From positions 8,761 to 22,475 of the forward strand of contig DJVY01000131.1 of assembly GCA_002440885.1 (NCBI GenBank): a DNA stretch of 13,715 nucleotides, read 5' to 3'. Both the position numbers and the translations under genes were made by a program. Below the pieces are notes generated by a model. It did no database searches, was not told the DNA's origin, and was given only the letters and a program-made list of their open reading frames with translations. The DNA is from Bacteroidales bacterium UBA6244 (lineage in GTDB: Bacteria > Bacteroidota > Bacteroidia > Bacteroidales > F082). Shown here piece by piece: positions 1-6,902 of this stretch (within the stretch, counting starts at the first letter, position 1; the number at the start of each line of letters is the position of its first letter).

Positions 1-1137
1 CCAGTCGAAACCGTTGGCAGAGTTCTCTGTTACACCAAGTTGGTAATTGAAGCGGCTGGCCACAAAGGTGAAGTTAGCGAATAATTTCTCGTCGAAGATG
101 TGATTCCAACGGGCTGTCCCGGTGGTGTTGCCCCAATTCATTTTGAAGAACCCGGCTTTAAAAACATCCTTGCCAAAATAGCCCGAAAGGAAAACGTGGT
201 TCTTAGCGTTGATGGTGTAGTTGATTTTAGCATTCAAATCGTAGAAATAGAGTGTGTTGTTTCTGAGGTTTTCATCGGATGAGAGTTTCAGAAACAAATC
301 AGCATAGGAGCGTCTTCCGGCCACCATAAAGGATACTTTGTCTTTATATACAGGACCTTCGAGCAGCAACCTGCTGCTTATTAGTCCGATACCGCCATTG
401 CCATGGAAACCTTTGGTGTTGCCGTCCTTCATGCGGACATCGATCAGGGAGGCCAAACGACCACCATATTTTGCCGGGAGATCGCCTTTGTACAAGTCAA
501 CACTTTTTACAGCGTCGTTATTAAAAACCGAAAAGAACCCCATGAGATGGCCGGCATTATAAACAGTGGCTTCGTCCAGCAAAATCAGGTTTTGATCGGG
601 GCTTCCACCACGTACGCTAAGCCCCGACGAGCCTTCGGCAACGAATTTCACACCGGGTAAAAGTTGCAGGGCTTTTATCAGATCCACTTCGCCCATGAGT
701 GCCGGTATCGATTGTATGGTTTTGGACGACATAGAGTTCACGCTCATCTGGGCGTCAATCACATTGGCGTTTCCGGCTTTTCCGGTAATCTCTACCTCAC
801 TTAGGTCTTGACTAACGCTGTTTAACTCGATGTTAAGCGTTCGATTGCTGGTTAATTCCAGTTTAAAGGTGTGGTTGTCGTAACCTAAATAGGAAATGGT
901 TACCTGATATTCTCCTTTTTCAAGCGTGATGCTGTAGTATCCGTAGGCATTGGAGGTGGTACCCTTTTTTATTTCGGCAATGTAAACAGTTGCTCCGGGC
1001 AGCGACTCGCCATTTTCGCTATCGGTGATGTAGCCGCTGAGGGTAAATCCTTTGGCGGCTTCTTCCTCGGACGCCGTGGCCGTGAAGAACAGACTTACAA
1101 AAAGTGAAAGAAAAATGAGCTTCAAAAATTGTTTCAT
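1..1137 (-). CDS. TonB-dependent receptor, N-terminal part (cut by window edge)
   Basis: An outer-membrane receptor for TonB-driven uptake; the substrate cannot be told. The frame is open from an ATG at 1137 down to base 1, so 379 residues are visible and most of the beta-barrel lies outside the window. Residues 1-23 look like a signal peptide (MKQFLKLIFLSLFVSLFFTA). Residues about 31-115 form a carboxypeptidase-regulatory-like beta-sandwich (GYITDSENGESLPGATVYI, later GYYSITLEKGEYQVTISYLGY), typical of Bacteroidota receptors. The plug domain follows, with LSVRGGSPDQNLILLDEATVY and then a KYGGRLASLIDVRM segment. Barrel strands begin after about residue 240. The gene starts 7 nt after the stop of the upstream lipoprotein gene, so the two are probably cotranscribed. 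The plug wording resembles the FecA-like group often paired with lipoproteins rather than classical SusC, and no SusD is seen. Confidence 0.93.
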   Translation of the reverse strand, partial: MKQFLKLIFLSLFVSLFFTATASEEEAAKGFTLSGYITDSENGESLPGATVYIAEIKKGTTSNAYGYYSITLEKGEYQVTISYLGYDNHTFKLELTSNRTLNIELNSVSQDLSEVEITGKAGNANVIDAQMSVNSMSSKTIQSIPALMGEVDLIKALQLLPGVKFVAEGSSGLSVRGGSPDQNLILLDEATVYNAGHLMGFFSVFNNDAVKSVDLYKGDLPAKYGGRLASLIDVRMKDGNTKGFHGNGGIGLISSRLLLEGPVYKDKVSFMVAGRRSYADLFLKLSSDENLRNNTLYFYDLNAKINYTINAKNHVFLSGYFGKDVFKAGFFKMNWGNTTGTARWNHIFDEKLFANFTFVASRFNYQLGVTENSANGFDW

Positions 1138-1144
1138 TACAGGG

Positions 1145-2119
1145 TTAATTAAGGTGTATGGTTATATGCAGGATTTCGGAAGTGCCATCGTCATTGTCGC
1201 AGGCCACCACCGTCTCGTAGCTTTTGTTGCCAATGTGTTTTTTTATGGCAATGCTCTCGGCCTTTGTTTGAACGAGTTTTTCGTTGAGTTGAATCGGAGC
1301 AATACTGATTTTATTTGAGCACTCCGCACAAGTGGGAATAAAACCGATGTAACTGCCAAGCACTTCGCCATCGGCAGTAGCACTACCTGTATTTTCGAGT
1401 GAGGCAGTAAAAAGTATTCCCGACTCATCAGGTAACATGCAGGCTCCCGAAAAACCTGAAGCTACTCCATCGAAGGTGGGTAAATCGAAATTATTCCATG
1501 ATATTTCTGGGGTTGGCGCATTGTTTAGGAAGAAATCGAAAAAATTGTCACGGGGTACCCTGATCATGATGTTTGAGTTGATGTTTCCTCGCTGAAAGAA
1601 ATACAATGTGGTGGCATCAGCGGCCAGCCCTTCAATATTTAGCTCTTCGGCTTTCATTTTCGTTTGAGTGATGATTTGATCGAAAAAAGGACGCAGACTT
1701 TTCTTTTTGATTACTTCTTTCGTTGCAAGTGAAACCAGGTAAGCCGTATCACGGGTAATTTTCTTTGATCCGCTCGACACTACCAAAGCTACCTTTTCGT
1801 GCTGCAAATCGAAGAACTCCATTGCCTCGAAGTCGGCCTTGATTTTGCCGGGTGTTCTGCCGTTGACCAGGCTGTCGAGGGAACTCAACCGTATGGAATC
1901 TGTTTTTTGTAGCTCAGGGCTTAAGCTGTACAACCATGAAACGTCATCGCCTGCCAGATAGATGTGGTCATCGTAAACGCCTGAGGCCGAGGCTGAGGAT
2001 ATATTGTTTAACTGCGTTTTTTGATTCATTACCAAAGAAAGATTTTGCTTTTTGTCGGAATTGCATCCCGAAAACAGTATCAAAGACATCAAAAAACTTA
2101 AAAGGTTTAAAAATTTCAT
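1145..2119 (-). CDS. Predicted lipoprotein, beta-propeller-like, upstream of TonB receptor
   Basis: A 324-residue protein of unknown function. Residues 1-18 are a lipoprotein signal peptide ending in LFSGC, with Cys19 as the likely lipidated residue, so it should sit in the inner or outer membrane facing the periplasm or the surface. The rest is rich in short beta-strand patterns (HIYLAGDDVSWLYSL, KVALVVSSG, TLYFFQRGN, GILFTASLEN), with an ELNIEGLA segment at 159-166, DGEVLGSYIG near 250-259 and a CxxC pair (Cys264, Cys267). This pattern suggests a beta-propeller. From memory it resembles the Bacteroidota family DUF6929, which I could not check. Its 7-nt gap to the receptor gene suggests joint function, for example substrate binding or processing at the surface. 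The ATG at 2119 directly precedes the signal peptide. Confidence 0.85.
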   Translation of the reverse strand: MKFLNLLSFLMSLILFSGCNSDKKQNLSLVMNQKTQLNNISSASASGVYDDHIYLAGDDVSWLYSLSPELQKTDSIRLSSLDSLVNGRTPGKIKADFEAMEFFDLQHEKVALVVSSGSKKITRDTAYLVSLATKEVIKKKSLRPFFDQIITQTKMKAEELNIEGLAADATTLYFFQRGNINSNIMIRVPRDNFFDFFLNNAPTPEISWNNFDLPTFDGVASGFSGACMLPDESGILFTASLENTGSATADGEVLGSYIGFIPTCAECSNKISIAPIQLNEKLVQTKAESIAIKKHIGNKSYETVVACDNDDGTSEILHITIHLN

Positions 2120-2225
2120 ACGTTATGAGTTTATTTTTTCGAATCGATTGTTATGTGTCCAGGTTGGTTAATGTTTGCACGGCATGTCACGGATTACCAA
2201 TTATGTTTAGGGCACATATTTTTTG

Positions 2226-2253
2226 CAAAAATAGCCGCAAAATGGTAACCAAA
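2226..2253 (-). promoter_or_regulatory. Predicted promoter for the lipoprotein-receptor pair
   Basis: On the minus strand, TATTTTTG at 2226-2233 matches the Bacteroidota -7 consensus TAnnTTTG exactly. A TTTG at 2250-2253 could be the -33 element, but the 16-nt spacer is slightly short. Transcription would start near 2220, leaving a leader of about 100 nt. AT-rich sequence makes chance matches possible. Confidence 0.4.
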
Positions 2254-2366
2254 AGTTAATTATCCTTAAAGGGCACACTATTTGAGGTGAGTTGAGCCAG
2301 ATAGGACAACCAGGGGTTAAAGTAATTTTTCGCCTCATTTAATAGAGAATATAAAACAGAAGTCAC

Positions 2367-3023
2367 ATGAAGCACGAAACCAGAAAAATTATAGCCGCAT
2401 TATGGCCGCCCTTATTTTTTTTGTTGGTCATGTGGATCATCAAAACAGCTGAATTTCTTTTCGGGTTGGATGTTGGCTTTCTTGGTACTTATCCTCTGGA
2501 AGCAATTGGTTTGCAAGGTATTTTAACTATGCCGCTTGTTCATGGTAGTTTTAGTCATCTGTTGGCTAACTCAGTGCCATTTTTTGTTTTGGGAACGGCT
2601 TTGTTTTATTTCTATCGCGACATTTCGTGGCAGGTGCTGGCAGGCATCTGGATTTTGTCAGGTATTTGGGTATGGTTTGGAGGACGGCCATCGTGGCATG
2701 TTGGAGCAAGTGGCGTGATATATGGATTGTCGGCTTTTTTATTTATCAGTGGTATTGTTCGCGAAGTAAAAGGGCTGGCAGCGCTTTCGTTGGTGGTGGT
2801 TTTCCTTTACGGCAGTATGATTTGGGGTGTTTTTCCTGACTTTTTCCCTGAGGAGAAAGCCATTAGCTGGGAAGGTCATCTGGGCGGATTTGTAGCCGGA
2901 GCCATTATGGCGCTATATTACAGAAAACAAGGCCCGCAGCGAAAAAAATATTCGTGGGAACTTGAAGACCAGAACGAAGACGAAGAAGACGAAAACCCAT
3001 ACTGGAGATCCACTCATACCTGA
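2367..3023 (+). CDS. Rhomboid family intramembrane serine protease
   Basis: A 218-residue polytopic inner-membrane protein that should cleave transmembrane substrates within the bilayer. The rhomboid signatures are all present: HGSFSHLLAN at 59-68 (His64 and Asn68 for the oxyanion region), GASG at 113-116 with the catalytic Ser115, and GHLGG at 170-174 with the catalytic His171. About six hydrophobic segments fit the basic six-helix core. The C-terminus is a charged cytoplasmic tail (residues 186-218) with an acidic run, ELEDQNEDEEDEN. The gene stands alone, divergent from the lipoprotein gene and convergent with pyrG, with its stop 21 nt from the pyrG stop. The ATG at 2367 gives a short N-terminus before the first helix. 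The natural substrate is unknown. Confidence 0.93.
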   Translation: MKHETRKIIAALWPPLFFLLVMWIIKTAEFLFGLDVGFLGTYPLEAIGLQGILTMPLVHGSFSHLLANSVPFFVLGTALFYFYRDISWQVLAGIWILSGIWVWFGGRPSWHVGASGVIYGLSAFLFISGIVREVKGLAALSLVVVFLYGSMIWGVFPDFFPEEKAISWEGHLGGFVAGAIMALYYRKQGPQRKKYSWELEDQNEDEEDENPYWRSTHT

Positions 3024-3036
3024 CAAAAACTCAGGT
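3018..3036. terminator. Weak hairpin between convergent rhomboid and pyrG genes
   Basis: ACCTGA (3018-3023) and TCAGGT (3031-3036) form a perfect 6-bp stem with a 7-nt loop, overlapping the rhomboid stop codon. Neither side has a strong T-run immediately after the stem, so it would be a weak terminator at best, although its place between two convergent stops fits that role. Confidence 0.3.
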
Positions 3037-3044
3037 CTTTGGCG

Positions 3045-4667
3045 TCAGCCTTTTTTCGATTGATGATAAATGCCAGCAGCCTTTACAAAACCGATGAAAA
3101 GCGGATGAGGCTGCTTCACAGTACTTTTGTATTCAGGATGAAACTGCACGCCAACAAACCACGGATGATCTTTATACTCAATGATTTCGACAAGATCCTC
3201 TTGTGGGTTTATGCCGGTTAACGCCATGCCGTTTTCCTCAAACCGACTTCTGAACTCGTTGTTGAATTCGTAACGATGGCGGTGACGCTCACTAATCATT
3301 TTTTGCTTATAAAGCCCGATGGCCAAACTGTCCTCTCTGAGTTCGCATTTGTATGATCCCAGTCGCATGCTGCCTCCCAGTCCGGAGATTTGTTTTTGGT
3401 TTTCCATCAAATCGATTACAGGGTAGGGGGTGTCGGTGTTAATTTCGGTGGTGTGGGCCTCCTTTAAGTTAAGGACGTTCCGTGTAAATTCGATGGCAGC
3501 GCATTGCATGCCTAAACATATACCGAGGAATGGGATTTTGTTAAGTCGTGCATATTTCACGGCTTCAATTTTGCCTTCGATACCGCGACCTCCAAAACCC
3601 GGGGCAACCAGAACGCCATCTATGCCTGCCAGTTTACTGCTGACGTTGTCGGCATCAATAGTTTCGGAATGAATCGAGATTACATTTACTTTGGTTTCGT
3701 TGGCTGATCCGGCATGAATGAATGACTCGTTGATGGATTTATAGGCATCTTTCAGCTCGACATATTTACCTACAAGGGCAATATTGACTTCTTGTTTGGG
3801 GTTTTTTAGTCTGTGAATAAAACTTTCCCAGTTTTTCAGGTCGATGTTTTCCGGAATTGGGGTTTTGGTTTTTCTCAGTACCGCTATGTCCAGTTGCTCT
3901 TCTTTCATCAGCAGTGGAACATCGTAAATGGTTTCAGCATCAATTGATTCAATGACGTTGGCGGGAGTTACATTACAGAATTGTGCAATTTTTCGCTTGA
4001 TCCCTTCATTGAGTGGGTGTTCGGTACGGCACACGATAATGTCGGGTTGAACACCTTGTTCGAGCATGGTTTTAACTGAGTGCTGCGTGGGTTTGGTTTT
4101 CAGTTCACCGGCGGCACGCAGATACGGTACCAGGGTCAAATGAATAACAGCGCAATCATTTTCGAGTTCCCATTTCATCTGGCGAACGGTTTCAATGAAT
4201 GGAAACGACTCAATGTCGCCAACAGTACCGCCAATTTCGGTGATAACGAAGTCGTATTTTCCGGTTTCGCCAAGAATTTTAATGCATCTTTTTATTTCAT
4301 CGGTAATGTGAGGAACCACCTGAACAGTAGTGCCAAGATATTCTCCTTTTCTTTCTTTTGAAATCACATTTTGGTAGATGCGACCAGTGGTTACGTTGTT
4401 GGCCTGCGAGGTGGGGGTGTTGGAAAACCTCTCGTAATGTCCCAAATCAAGGTCTGTCTCTGCTCCATCTTCTGTAACATAACACTCGCCGTGTTCGTAT
4501 GGATTGAGTGTGCCCGGGTCGATGTTAATATATGGATCGAGTTTTTGGATAGTTACCGAAAACCCTCTTCCCTGCAACAGCTTAGCCAACGATGCGGAGA
4601 TAATTCCCTTTCCTAATGAAGATGAAACACCTCCGGTTACAAAGATGTATTTTACATGTTCTTTCAT
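3045..4667 (-). CDS. pyrG: CTP synthase (glutamine hydrolysing)
   Basis: A cytoplasmic enzyme that aminates UTP to CTP using ATP and glutamine, the last step of pyrimidine nucleotide synthesis. At 540 residues it has the usual full length. The N-terminal synthase domain (about 1-270) shows the P-loop region GGVSSSLGKG (12-21), KLDPYINIDPGTLNP (42-56) and DLGHYERF (74-81). The class I glutamine amidotransferase domain (about 294-535) has the nucleophile Cys384 in FLGICLGMQ and the His510/Glu512 pair in VQFHPEY. The reading frame is intact. Its ATG at 4667 sits behind an A-rich leader. The gene appears to be transcribed alone: the nearest upstream minus-strand gene, GAPDH, has its own strong terminator. 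An exact TAnnTTTG box lies about 125 nt upstream. Confidence 0.98.
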   Translation of the reverse strand: MKEHVKYIFVTGGVSSSLGKGIISASLAKLLQGRGFSVTIQKLDPYINIDPGTLNPYEHGECYVTEDGAETDLDLGHYERFSNTPTSQANNVTTGRIYQNVISKERKGEYLGTTVQVVPHITDEIKRCIKILGETGKYDFVITEIGGTVGDIESFPFIETVRQMKWELENDCAVIHLTLVPYLRAAGELKTKPTQHSVKTMLEQGVQPDIIVCRTEHPLNEGIKRKIAQFCNVTPANVIESIDAETIYDVPLLMKEEQLDIAVLRKTKTPIPENIDLKNWESFIHRLKNPKQEVNIALVGKYVELKDAYKSINESFIHAGSANETKVNVISIHSETIDADNVSSKLAGIDGVLVAPGFGGRGIEGKIEAVKYARLNKIPFLGICLGMQCAAIEFTRNVLNLKEAHTTEINTDTPYPVIDLMENQKQISGLGGSMRLGSYKCELREDSLAIGLYKQKMISERHRHRYEFNNEFRSRFEENGMALTGINPQEDLVEIIEYKDHPWFVGVQFHPEYKSTVKQPHPLFIGFVKAAGIYHQSKKG

Positions 4668-4791
4668 GCGATTTTTTTTATTTTTTCGGTACTTATGGAA
4701 TGTATCATGATTATAACATCATCTTTTTTGGTGACTTATCTGTCATGTTCATTACATATAATTACAAAAATGCGGTACCCCTAAGAAAGTG

Positions 4792-4799
4792 CAAATATA
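4792..4799 (-). promoter_or_regulatory. Candidate -7 promoter box for pyrG
   Basis: TATATTTG on the minus strand matches the Bacteroidota -7 consensus TAnnTTTG exactly. No TTG stands at the expected -33 distance, so the upstream element is weak. Transcription from here would give a leader of about 115-120 nt before the pyrG ATG. Confidence 0.4.
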
Positions 4800-4899
4800 A
4801 TAATCGGAAACTTTGTAGCGCTTTTTTATGTGTTAATATTTGTACGAAAGTTAAGATATTTTCACTAGTTGTTTTTGCCTTGTAATTTGGAAGAAATAA

Positions 4900-4933
4900 A
4901 AAAAGCCGGCCTTGAAAAAGATACCGGCTTTTT
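4900..4933 (-). terminator. Rho-independent terminator of the GAPDH gene
   Basis: AAAAAGCCGG (4900-4909) pairs perfectly with CCGGCTTTTT (4924-4933) around a 14-nt loop, just past the GAPDH stop codon at 4947. Read on the minus strand the stem is followed by a T-run continuing to about 4897. The symmetry means it could also work on the plus strand, but no plus-strand gene ends here. Confidence 0.85.
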
Positions 4934-4946
4934 AAGAGGGTGTTTT

Positions 4947-6416
4947 TTAATAATAGGTGGGTCGTGTTACGCCTGCCATGGATTTGGCTACCCTGATAAC
5001 CTGGAGGGCATAACCAAATTCGTTGTCGTACCAGAGGTAGAGCACTACATTTTTGCCATCCTCAGAAACGATGGTGGCATGGCTGTCAACCACACTCGTG
5101 ATGTATTCACCGATATAGTCGGATGAAACGGCATCGGCCGAGGTTGAGTACTTAATTTGCGAGACGAGATCGCCGGAGAGGGCTGCCTTACGCATCATCT
5201 CATTAATTTCGTCTCTTGTCACCTCACGTTTCATGGTTAAATTCAGCACAACCAGCGAAACATTGGCGGTAGGAACACGAATAGCGTTTCCGGTAAGTCT
5301 GCCTTTGAGGGCAGGAATAATCTTGGTTACTGCTGAGGCAGCACCTGTCTCGGTAATCACAAGGTTAAGCGGTGCCGAGCGTCCTCTTCTCGACTTTTTG
5401 TGCATGTTGTCGAGTAAGTTTTGGTCGTTGGTATACGAATGCACTGTTTCAAGATGTCCACGGTCGATACCGACTTCGCGTTCAAGAATTGAAAGCACTG
5501 GAACCGAGGCGTTGGTGGTACATGAAGCTGCAGAATAGACCGTTTCTTTGTCGTAGTCGATCATTTTTTCGTTGACTCCAAAAACAATATTGGGGACATC
5601 ACCTTTGGCAGGAGCTGTAAGTAGTACTTTGCTGATGCCTTTGGCGTTCAGGTGGCGACTAAGTCCTTCTCTGTCGCGTAGGATGCCCGTGTTGTCGATC
5701 AAAACAGCATTGTTGATGCCGTATTCGGTATAATCCAGGTCTTCGGGGTTGTTGGCATGAAGCATCAATACTTTATGACCATTAATATAGATGGTTTTTT
5801 CGTCGAGGTTCTCAATGGCCACCCCCCTGAAAGGACCATGAACTGAGTCGTGACGGAACAAAGAGGCACGTTTTTTTATCGCTTCCTGGTCGTTGCCACG
5901 TGTTACAATGGCCCGCACGCGCAGCTGTTTTCCGTTGCCCTGGATAATCAACTGACGTGCCAGCAAACGGCCAATGCGTCCAAAACCGTAAAGCACCACA
6001 TCTACCGGACCTTTGTCTTTGGGTTTGTCGCCAATAAATTTCTTGAGCTTAACGCGGATGAAATCCTCCGCATCAACATAATTGCTTTTTTCTTCCATCC
6101 ACTCGCCTCCCAATTTGCCAATATCGAGTTTCGATGGAGCTACATCACAGTGAAGGATAGCCTTGGCGAGTAAAAGCGAATCTTCGATGTTCAGTTGTTT
6201 GTTGATGATATTCTCCAGATAAGAGTGTTTGTAAAGCAGCACACTGGCGCTTCTGTCGATGAGTTGGGTTCTGAAAAGTACCAGCTCAATCGATTTCTCG
6301 TAAAACAACTTCGAGAGCACACTGATAAACTCATTGGCAATCATCTCCTTTTGAGCCCAATCGTTCAGCGACTCTTCGTAATGGCCATTCATGTCTTTTT
6401 TTTGTACCATGTTCAT
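4947..6416 (-). CDS. Glyceraldehyde-3-phosphate dehydrogenase, long form with N-terminal extension
   Basis: Glycolytic/gluconeogenic enzyme oxidising glyceraldehyde 3-phosphate to 1,3-bisphosphoglycerate. I place the start at the ATG at 6416 (489 residues). The frame extends to a TTG at 6473, but a strong promoter box lies inside that stretch. The ATG at 6410 is a near alternative. The first ~135 residues form an extension not found in classical ~335-residue GAPDH, as seen in other Bacteroidota. The Rossmann motif is at 144-150 (GFGRIGR). The catalytic Cys299 lies in AASCTTN and His326 in HSYTNDQ. WYDNEFGY near the C-terminus closes the catalytic domain. The residue that is Asp in NAD-specific enzymes (AIND) is Thr172 followed by Arg173 (AIVTRGN), so use of NADP or of both cofactors is possible. 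The gene is single, with its own promoter and terminator. Confidence 0.95.
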   Translation of the reverse strand: MNMVQKKDMNGHYEESLNDWAQKEMIANEFISVLSKLFYEKSIELVLFRTQLIDRSASVLLYKHSYLENIINKQLNIEDSLLLAKAILHCDVAPSKLDIGKLGGEWMEEKSNYVDAEDFIRVKLKKFIGDKPKDKGPVDVVLYGFGRIGRLLARQLIIQGNGKQLRVRAIVTRGNDQEAIKKRASLFRHDSVHGPFRGVAIENLDEKTIYINGHKVLMLHANNPEDLDYTEYGINNAVLIDNTGILRDREGLSRHLNAKGISKVLLTAPAKGDVPNIVFGVNEKMIDYDKETVYSAASCTTNASVPVLSILEREVGIDRGHLETVHSYTNDQNLLDNMHKKSRRGRSAPLNLVITETGAASAVTKIIPALKGRLTGNAIRVPTANVSLVVLNLTMKREVTRDEINEMMRKAALSGDLVSQIKYSTSADAVSSDYIGEYITSVVDSHATIVSEDGKNVVLYLWYDNEFGYALQVIRVAKSMAGVTRPTYY

Positions 6417-6452
6417 TTTTTTTTGATAGTCAAAGTATTGATAGCTGTGAAG

Positions 6453-6481
6453 CAAATTTAAAAAAAAAGCCAATCAGGCAA
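6453..6481 (-). promoter_or_regulatory. Predicted GAPDH promoter
   Basis: On the minus strand TAAATTTG (6453-6460) matches the -7 consensus TAnnTTTG exactly, and a TTG (6479-6481) lies 18 nt upstream at -33 spacing. Transcription would start near 6447, about 30 nt before the ATG at 6416. This decides the start codon, because the alternative TTG start at 6473 lies upstream of the transcription start. Confidence 0.65.
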
Positions 6482-6902
6482 CCTAAATCGGTTTTTTTAT
6501 TCCTGATTCCTATTCGCGTTTTATTATCTATTGCAGTATTTGAAAAACCCTCGAAAAATGTCGTATGGCAATGGGATTCGTTGGGGTGAAAAATGAATAT
6601 AAAGCATTGTAAATGAATGATATTGTTAATATAGTTTGTGCAAGAAATTTGCTTATCATAACTTGTTAAGTTATTGTTAAATTTTAACAATCAAAATGTT
6701 TTGAACTTTTTAAAGTTATTTTTACTGCCTGTAATTTCAAAAAGTTGATTTAAAATTGGTTTTCTGGTTACAGATACATGATTTGGTGTTTTGCCAAACA
6801 AGCGTTTCATCAAAGTTAAAGTAAATTAAAATCTTAATTATAAACAAGTTAAGGGCGGAAACCGAAAAGCCATACGAGTAGGTTACAACAACACTAACTA
6901 CA
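6482..6902. other. AT-rich intergenic region between divergent GAPDH and carbonic anhydrase genes
   Basis: No credible gene lies here. The stretch is strongly AT-rich and holds many short inverted repeats: the cluster at 6620-6717 described separately, TTTGG/CCAAA at about 6783-6799, and AATTAA/TTAATT at 6824-6839. I found no exact TAnnTTTG box on the plus strand for the carbonic anhydrase, so its promoter is unresolved. Confidence 0.7.
6620..6717. repeat. Cluster of five short perfect inverted repeats with repeated TTGTTAA
   Basis: Five perfect inverted repeats are present: ATATT-GTT-AATAT (6620-6632), ATAACTT-GTT-AAGTTAT (6658-6674), ATTGTTAAA-T-TTTAACAAT (6673-6691), TCAAAA-TG-TTTTGA (6691-6704) and AACTTT-TT-AAAGTT (6704-6717). 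The last four abut, sharing one or two bases at each junction. TTGTTAA occurs at 6623, 6663 and 6674 and inverted at 6684-6690, with spacings close to whole helical turns. A multi-site operator for the divergent genes is the simplest reading, but no regulator is known. Confidence 0.55.

Noticed and set aside
1052..1318. Plus-strand frames opposite the receptor and lipoprotein genes
   Set aside because: They are antisense to two well-supported exported proteins and show no domain or start context.
6430..6690. Small minus-strand frame upstream of GAPDH
   Set aside because: It spans the GAPDH promoter and the palindrome cluster, is very AT-rich and has no domain signal.
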